Origin: Syntrophomonadaceae bacterium
Lineage (GTDB): Bacteria; Bacillota; Syntrophomonadia; Syntrophomonadales; Syntrophomonadaceae
Length of the DNA: 10,569 bases
NCBI GenBank assembly: GCA_012798055.1
Contig: JAAZOA010000277.1
Location: 1 to 10,569 of the forward strand
Direction of reading: 5' to 3'
Below are positions 7,506-10,569 of the stretch, one piece after another. Position numbers and translations under genes: made by a program. Every line of letters begins with the position of its first letter. Within the stretch, counting starts at the first letter, position 1. The notes below the pieces were generated by a model. The model searched no databases, was not told where the DNA came from, and saw only the letters and a list, made by a program, of their open reading frames with translations.

Positions 7506-7697
7506 ATGGCAGGCGAAAAGAAAAACTTTCCTCTTCGCATCGATCCAAAGATCTATGCAGCCTTGGAAAGATGGTCCCAGGACGAATTGCGCAGCGTTAA
7601 CTCCCACATAGAATATTTATTGCGGGAGGCTTTGAAAAAAGCCGGGCGCTTGCCCCTGGACAAAAGCAGGGATCAAGAAGCAGGGCAGCCACGATAA
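7506..7697 (+). CDS. Arc-like ribbon-helix-helix DNA-binding protein
   Basis: A 63-residue small basic protein with the ribbon-helix-helix (Arc/MetJ) pattern. Seen: a beta-strand NFPLRIDPK (7-15) that would insert into the DNA major groove, helix A (IYAALERWSQDELR, 16-29), a turn with SVNSHIEYLLREALKKAGR (30-48) as helix B, and a polar tail. RHH proteins are dimeric repressors or DNA organisers; the target is not identifiable here. I use the ATG at 7506; a TTG at 7485 would add seven residues and overlap the SPFH stop, but has no ribosome-binding sequence. AAGG just before the ATG is weak, suggesting coupling to the SPFH gene. The co-location suggests a role tied to the SPFH protein, but that is inference. 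Confidence 0.78.
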   Translation: MAGEKKNFPLRIDPKIYAALERWSQDELRSVNSHIEYLLREALKKAGRLPLDKSRDQEAGQPR

Positions 7698-7728
7698 CAT
7701 CAAGACACCTCTGGTTAAGGGGCTGATT

Positions 7729-7771
7729 CTCTCCTTCCATCGTGGGATGCCAGGAGGGACAGACCTTTTTT
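7729..7771 (+). terminator. Possible intrinsic terminator after the SPFH/RHH pair
   Basis: A seven-pair lower stem (7729-7735 with 7752-7758, one G-U pair) and an inner four-pair stem (7738-7741 with 7746-7749) form an imperfect hairpin, followed seven bases later by six T (7766-7771). The separation between stem and T-run makes it a weak terminator candidate. Nothing else is recognisable in 7698-7810. Confidence 0.4.
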
Positions 7772-7816
7772 CGCTGCCAGGCTATATATACCTACCCAGG
7801 GGGGCAGATCAATTTT

Positions 7817-7832
7817 GTAAAGCTAGCTTGAC
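7817..7832 (+). promoter_or_regulatory. Operator copy 1 (palindrome over the -35)
   Basis: GTAAAGCTAGCTTGAC is an imperfect palindrome (GTAAAG-N4-CTTGAC, five of six arm positions pairing) overlapping the -35 hexamer at 7828-7833. It matches operator copy 2 at 14 of 16 positions, with centres 43 bp apart, about four helical turns. The adjacent HTH regulator is the likely ligand; that is inference. Confidence 0.7.
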
Positions 7833-7856
7833 ATATGAGCTGCCGGGATATATTAT
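7828..7856 (+). promoter_or_regulatory. Sigma-A-type promoter of the HTH/membrane protein unit
   Basis: TTGACA (7828-7833), a 17-base spacer, and TATTAT (7851-7856) form a near-consensus housekeeping promoter. Transcription would start near 7863, giving a leader of about 34 bases with the ribosome-binding site AAGGAG (7881-7886). The promoter is bracketed by the two operator copies, so occupancy would block polymerase. Confidence 0.82.
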
Positions 7857-7859
7857 GAA

Positions 7860-7875
7860 GTAAAGTTAGCTTTAC
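7860..7875 (+). promoter_or_regulatory. Operator copy 2 (palindrome over the transcription start)
   Basis: GTAAAGTTAGCTTTAC has perfect six-base inverted arms (GTAAAG/CTTTAC) around TTAG. It lies just downstream of the -10 and covers the predicted start of transcription near 7863, the classical place for a repressor site. Confidence 0.75.
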
Positions 7876-7896
7876 ACGGCAAGGAGATGCAGTTTT

Positions 7897-8109
7897 TTGC
7901 GGAATCGACTGCGGGAATTAAGGGAGCTCATGGGCCTGACCCAGGAGGAACTGGCTGCCAAGGTCAATGTGTCCCGCCAGACCATAATCTCCCTGGAAAG
8001 AGAAAAGTACAACCCCTCCATAATCCTGGCGTACCGATTGGCGCGGGTTTTTGCCTTGCCAATTGAAACCGTATTTATTTTCGAAAATGAGGAGGATCCC
8101 GAGCAATGA
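7897..8109 (+). CDS. Small Cro/CI-type HTH transcriptional regulator
   Basis: A 70-residue XRE-family regulator of the compact COG1476 type. Seen: RNRLRELRELMGLTQEELAAK (2-22) followed by VSRQTIISLEREKYNPSI (25-42), which form the HTH with recognition helix SRQTIISLE; then ILAYRLARVFALPIETVF and an acidic tail. Such proteins are nearly all HTH and usually sit beside a small membrane protein, as here. Start: TTG at 7897, ten bases after AAGGAG (7881-7886); the nearer ATG at 7887 is in another frame. Its stop overlaps the next start as ATGA (8106-8109). The promoter is flanked by two palindromic operators, so it is probably autoregulated. The signal it senses is unknown. Confidence 0.9.
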   Translation: MRNRLRELRELMGLTQEELAAKVNVSRQTIISLEREKYNPSIILAYRLARVFALPIETVFIFENEEDPEQ

Positions 8110-8522
8110 CTTTCGATACCCGTATGTTCATCCAGTACATCATGTTCATCCGTTACATCGTTTTTGTGCTCATGTTCGGCATTGGTCTCTGGCAGATCCT
8201 GAGCGGCAAGGTCGGCCTGGGCAGCGCGCTGATGGCTGGCGCTATTGCCACCTTCATAGTCCAGACCCGCAAGCGCCAGCGTGTCAGGCAGTTGGAAGCC
8301 CGGGGCATTGATGTTTATGATGAACGGGCCTGGTTCATAGCCGGTAGAGCTGCTTATTTTTCCTATGTGACATTCACCCTGGCCAGTGCTTTTGTGGTGC
8401 TCATCGGTTCGCTCTGGGGTCCTCCGGTGCTGGTAAATCCCTATAATTTCCTGGGCATTTGTTTGAGCCTGCTGGTCCTGCTCAATGTTTGTTTCTATTA
8501 CTATTTCAGTTGCCGGACCTGA
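8106..8522 (+). CDS. Four-helix membrane protein, DUF2178-like
   Basis: A 138-residue integral membrane protein with no recognised activity. Seen: hydrophobic segments at about 8-31, 37-53, 85-106 and 113-134, predicting four helices. A basic, cytoplasmic-looking loop joins helices 2 and 3 and includes TRKRQRVRQLEARG (53-66) and the DERAWFIAGRAAYF stretch (72-85), which resembles the DERxxxIxxKA signature of DUF2178-type proteins that partner COG1476 regulators. The match is from memory of the family and is tentative. GAGGAGG lies about 10 bases upstream of the ATG, and the ATGA overlap couples translation to the HTH gene. The pair looks like a regulator plus its membrane target or sensor, but which one controls the other is not shown by sequence. 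Confidence 0.8.
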   Translation: MTFDTRMFIQYIMFIRYIVFVLMFGIGLWQILSGKVGLGSALMAGAIATFIVQTRKRQRVRQLEARGIDVYDERAWFIAGRAAYFSYVTFTLASAFVVLIGSLWGPPVLVNPYNFLGICLSLLVLLNVCFYYYFSCRT

Positions 8523-8573
8523 TCGCCGGCTAAGTAGGGACTCCCGTTGAATTGTAATCCCCAAACAACAAAA

Positions 8574-8602
8574 AGAGGGAGCAAGCCACGGCTGCTCCCT
8601 CT
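8574..8602 (-). terminator. Intrinsic terminator of mscL
   Basis: A perfect 10-bp stem (AGAGGGAGCA at 8574-8583 with TGCTCCCTCT at 8593-8602) and nine-base loop. Read on the minus strand the stem is followed by TTTTTGTTGTTT, a classic rho-independent terminator ending the leftward mscL transcript 36 bases after its stop. On the plus strand the bases after the stem are not T-rich, so it probably does little for the rightward transcript. Confidence 0.85.
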
Positions 8603-8637
8603 CGTGGTGATTTTCCTGTCCCGGCGCAAATAAATGC

Positions 8638-9012
8638 CTAGCGGCTCGCCTTGAGCAAGTCCCGGATCTCTGCCAGCAATACCTCTTCATTGCTGGGGGC
8701 AGGCGGCGGCGCTTCAGCCGCTTCTTTTTTGTGAACTCGGTTCAGCGCCTTGACCATCATGAAGATTACCCAGGCTATGATCAGGAAATCGACAACATTC
8801 TGCAGAAACGCTCCATATTTGACGACCGCATCGCCGATGGTAATGCTAAGACCTGAGAAATTGCGTCCCCCCATAACCAATCCCACGAGGGGCATGATTA
8901 CATCCCCGACCAGCGAAGACACGATTTTCCCGAAGGCACCTCCGATGATTACCGCTACAGCCAGGTCCATAACATTGCCTTTCATTGCGAATTCTTTAAA
9001 CTCCGCCCACAT
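8638..9012 (-). CDS. mscL: Large-conductance mechanosensitive channel MscL
   Basis: A 124-residue homopentameric channel that opens under membrane tension to release solutes during hypo-osmotic shock. Seen: the N-terminal amphipathic helix FKEFAMKGNVMDLA (5-18), TM1 from about 15 to 45 with the constriction-region AVAVIIGGAFGKIVSSLV, the periplasmic loop (46-66), TM2 about 68-92 (GAFLQNVVDFLIIAWVIF), and the cytoplasmic helix VLLAEIRDLLK (111-121) after an Ala/Pro linker. Length is normal for the family. Start: ATG at 9012, with AAGGAGG (9023-9029) ten bases upstream; an out-of-frame ATG at 9019 lies between them. It appears to be a single-gene unit ending at the intrinsic terminator downstream. 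Confidence 0.97.
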   Translation of the reverse strand: MWAEFKEFAMKGNVMDLAVAVIIGGAFGKIVSSLVGDVIMPLVGLVMGGRNFSGLSITIGDAVVKYGAFLQNVVDFLIIAWVIFMMVKALNRVHKKEAAEAPPPAPSNEEVLLAEIRDLLKASR

Positions 9013-9188
9013 GCCTCATCACCCTCCTTTATATACTATTTTTATAGCTTATGTATCCAATATAACATATAGCAATCAGAGAAGGCTTAGATATTACTGC
9101 CGGATCACCCGGCTCCCCAGAGAAGAGAAAGGAGAGGTCTTGGCCTCTCCTTTGGTCACACTCTTTTCTTGTTGGGATTATCAGGGGA
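9013..9188. other. Intergenic region between phaC and mscL
   Basis: This 176-bp gap holds the A+T-rich leader of mscL (9020-9075), in which I could not fix a clear -35/-10 pair, and the phaC terminator hairpin at 9128-9153. No small gene or further repeat is visible. Confidence 0.5.
9128..9153 (-). terminator. Hairpin terminator after phaC
   Basis: Perfect 10-bp inverted repeat AAAGGAGAGG (9128-9137) and CCTCTCCTTT (9144-9153), loop of six. It lies 36 bases after the phaC stop. On the minus strand it is followed by a pyrimidine-rich tail CTCTTCTCT rather than a pure T-run, so termination is likely but not certain. Confidence 0.65.
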
Positions 9189-10289
9189 TCAATCTGAACG
9201 GGCCGCCAGCCAATTGCCCAGTAACGGATAGACCTGTTTTACCGCAACTTTACCGAATACCAGCCCACCATGACCGATGGGAAATTCGTGATACTCTTTG
9301 TCCGCCGAGGATAGGGCATCCATTGCCGCTTTGGCTTGCAGCGGCCTGACCAAGTGGTCGTTTTCACCAGCCAAGACCAGGAGGTTTGCGGTGATGCGGC
9401 TGAGGTCGACCCGGTTGCCGCGCAGTTTTATCTCTCCCTTTATCAGCTTGTTGTCATGATAAAAATCCCTCACCCACTGGCGATAGGAGCTGCCGGGGAA
9501 ATTCTGGTTGTCATCAACCCATTTGTTGAGGGCTTTCCAGTTATCGATCGGTGCGCCCTCTTCGACCAGCTTCCATAGCCGACTATAGGTGCCGATAAAA
9601 TTGTTGACCGGTTTGAGCATCTTTACCCCGATATCGATGAATTCCTTGGGAACCAGCTGGAAAGTGTCCACGATCGTGTCAACATCATTACCAAAGGTGG
9701 TATTGAGCCACCTGGTCTCAGTTCCACCGATATCGAACCTTATCGGGGCTGCCAGCAAAACCAGATTCCTGAGGGTGGGCTTAGGGAACAGGGCGGCATA
9801 CATGCAGGCCATAGTGCCGCCCATGCAATAACCCACAATACTGATCTCTTCCGTCTGGGAAATCTGACACACCTTTTGTACCGCCCGGGCGATATATTTG
9901 TAGACGAAATCATTGAAGGTCAGGTTGCGGTCTTCCCATTCGAAGTTGCCCCATTCCAGCATATACACATCGAATCCATTGTCTACCAAACTCTCGATCA
10001 TGCTCATGCCCGGAGTCAGGTCAAGAATATAGGCTTTATTTATCAGGGCATAGGTGAACAGCACAGGGATCCGGTGCTTGATGGGCTTGTCCGAATAGTA
10101 ATGATATAGTTTACTTTTATTTTTGCGCCAGACAACTTCCTTGGGGGTCTTGCCAGTTTCCGGCCATGGATCCAGGGCCAATATCTCCGCCCACTTCTGG
10201 GTGGCAGCCAACATTTTATCCAGGCTCTCTTGCATTTTTTTCCCAATATCATCTGCGGTTTGTCCTTGAAACTGTTTCTCTTCTGACAA
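9189..10289 (-). CDS. phaC: Polyhydroxyalkanoate synthase catalytic subunit PhaC (class III/IV type)
   Basis: A 366-residue alpha/beta-hydrolase that polymerises hydroxyacyl-CoA into polyhydroxyalkanoate at the granule surface. Residues here count from the GTG at 10298 (369-residue form). Seen: the lipase-like box GYCMGG with catalytic C158, the general-base/acid residues D314 in AGENDHLV and H343 in GHGG, plus DVYMLEWGN (110-118) and VLFTYALINKAYILDL (79-94) typical of PhaC. The size matches class III/IV synthases, which need a PhaE or PhaR partner, rather than the longer classes I and II. AAGGAG (10298-10303) lies eight bases from a TTG at 10289 but overlaps the GTG at 10298, so TTG is chosen. 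Upstream is the end of a probable granule or accessory protein. Confidence 0.93.
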   Translation of the reverse strand: MSEEKQFQGQTADDIGKKMQESLDKMLAATQKWAEILALDPWPETGKTPKEVVWRKNKSKLYHYYSDKPIKHRIPVLFTYALINKAYILDLTPGMSMIESLVDNGFDVYMLEWGNFEWEDRNLTFNDFVYKYIARAVQKVCQISQTEEISIVGYCMGGTMACMYAALFPKPTLRNLVLLAAPIRFDIGGTETRWLNTTFGNDVDTIVDTFQLVPKEFIDIGVKMLKPVNNFIGTYSRLWKLVEEGAPIDNWKALNKWVDDNQNFPGSSYRQWVRDFYHDNKLIKGEIKLRGNRVDLSRITANLLVLAGENDHLVRPLQAKAAMDALSSADKEYHEFPIGHGGLVFGKVAVKQVYPLLGNWLAARSD

Positions 10290-10297
10290 GTTCTCCA

Positions 10298-10303
10298 CTC
10301 CTT
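10298..10303 (-). promoter_or_regulatory. Ribosome-binding site deciding the phaC start
   Basis: AAGGAG on the minus strand ends on the first base of the GTG at 10298, so it cannot serve that codon. It has ideal eight-base spacing to the TTG at 10289, which favours a start three codons later. Confidence 0.55.
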
Positions 10304-10373
10304 CTACTCACGTCGTGGGATCATTTGAGGCTGCCGTGGGGGAATGGTTGCCGCTTCGCCAGGCTGCTGCTGC

Positions 10374-10569
10374 CTATTTGCTGCCTTTAGGCTGAGCGGC
10401 CCGGGTTCTGGGGCGAGCTGCTTTCGGTCGAACCGCGGCAGGGGACTCTGCAGCATCTGCAACCGGCTCTGTTTCCATGGTAAGTACCCCACCCGCCTTG
10501 TCCATCGGCAGTGTTTTGTCCATTTCTACCGCCACTTTGCCCTGCATCTGAACCAGATTTTTCTGCAAG
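10374..10569 (-). CDS. C-terminal end of a probable phasin or PHA-synthase accessory protein (partial)
   Basis: The last 65 codons of a gene whose start lies beyond the right edge; the frame is open to the end of the window. Seen: a short amphipathic stretch (QKNLVQMQGKVAVEMDKTL), an acidic linker, then a basic Ala/Pro/Arg/Lys tail ending PRTRAAQPKGSK. Such Ala/Pro/Lys-rich tails after a helical body are common in phasins and other PHA-granule proteins. It is 75-85 bp upstream of phaC on the same strand, with no terminator between, so co-transcription is likely. Family assignment is inferred mainly from the neighbour; PhaE, PhaR or a phasin are all possible. The visible residues alone do not identify it. 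Confidence 0.5.
   Translation of the reverse strand, partial: LQKNLVQMQGKVAVEMDKTLPMDKAGGVLTMETEPVADAAESPAAVRPKAARPRTRAAQPKGSK

Noticed and set aside
7015..7548. A 177-codon minus-strand frame opposite the SPFH gene
   Set aside because: It is antisense to a gene with strong SPFH features and the sequence is His/Gln/Leu-rich without motifs.
8523..8640. A repeat or small RNA in the gap between the membrane protein and mscL
   Set aside because: The only structure is the 10-bp hairpin with a T-run on the minus strand, which is fully explained as the mscL terminator.
7872..8690. A 272-codon open frame on the minus strand across the HTH and membrane protein genes
   Set aside because: It is antisense to two genes with clear family motifs, a good promoter and ATGA coupling, it runs into mscL and its terminator, and its translation is low-complexity with no domain pattern.

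Overview
The window looks like chromosomal DNA of a Gram-positive-type anaerobe in the Bacillota, class Clostridia, most plausibly a Syntrophomonas-like fatty-acid degrader. Two things suggest this. The first 5 kb keeps the Bacillus/Clostridium gene order yaaO-tmk-holB-yaaT(ricT)-yabA-yabB(trmN6)-yabC(rsmI). The right end carries a short, class III/IV-type polyhydroxyalkanoate synthase, which fits a PHA-storing syntroph. The taxonomic placement is inference from synteny and protein flavour, not from a database match. I see no rRNA, tRNA, CRISPR, IS element or phage gene.

Layout. Bases 1-5096 are a leftward operon, read right to left: Orn/Lys/Arg decarboxylase-family enzyme (yaaO-like), thymidylate kinase, DNA polymerase III delta', PSP1/RicT, YabA, a TrmN6-type methyltransferase, and the first 66 codons of RsmI, cut by the window edge. 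Compared with Bacillus subtilis, yaaQ, yaaR and yazA are absent between these genes. Genes are tightly packed: ricT overlaps yabA by 68 bp, yabA and trmN6 are 4 bp apart, and trmN6 overlaps rsmI by 11 bp.

A 166-bp divergent spacer (5097-5262) separates this operon from a rightward block (5263-8522). That block holds an HD-domain CCA tRNA nucleotidyltransferase, then an SPFH/band-7 membrane protein closely followed by a ribbon-helix-helix (Arc-like) DNA-binding protein, then a separately promoted two-gene unit. This unit is a 70-residue HTH regulator and a four-helix membrane protein overlapping by ATGA. It has a near-consensus sigma-A promoter (TTGACA-N17-TATTAT) bracketed by two copies of a 16-bp palindrome GTAAAG-N4-CTTTAC, a convincing autoregulatory operator pair.

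The right end (8523-10569) is leftward again: mscL with a clear intrinsic terminator, then a PHA synthase preceded by the C-terminal end of a likely PHA-granule or synthase-accessory protein that continues past the window.

Functionally the left operon groups DNA replication (dTMP to dTDP supply, clamp loader, DnaA control) with tRNA/rRNA modification and a polyamine-type decarboxylase. The middle block is tRNA 3'-end maturation plus two poorly characterised membrane/DNA-binding pairs. The right block is osmotic protection and carbon storage. The least described parts are the SPFH/RHH pair and the operator-flanked HTH/membrane pair. I found no evidence of a wholly new system such as a defence island or mobile element.
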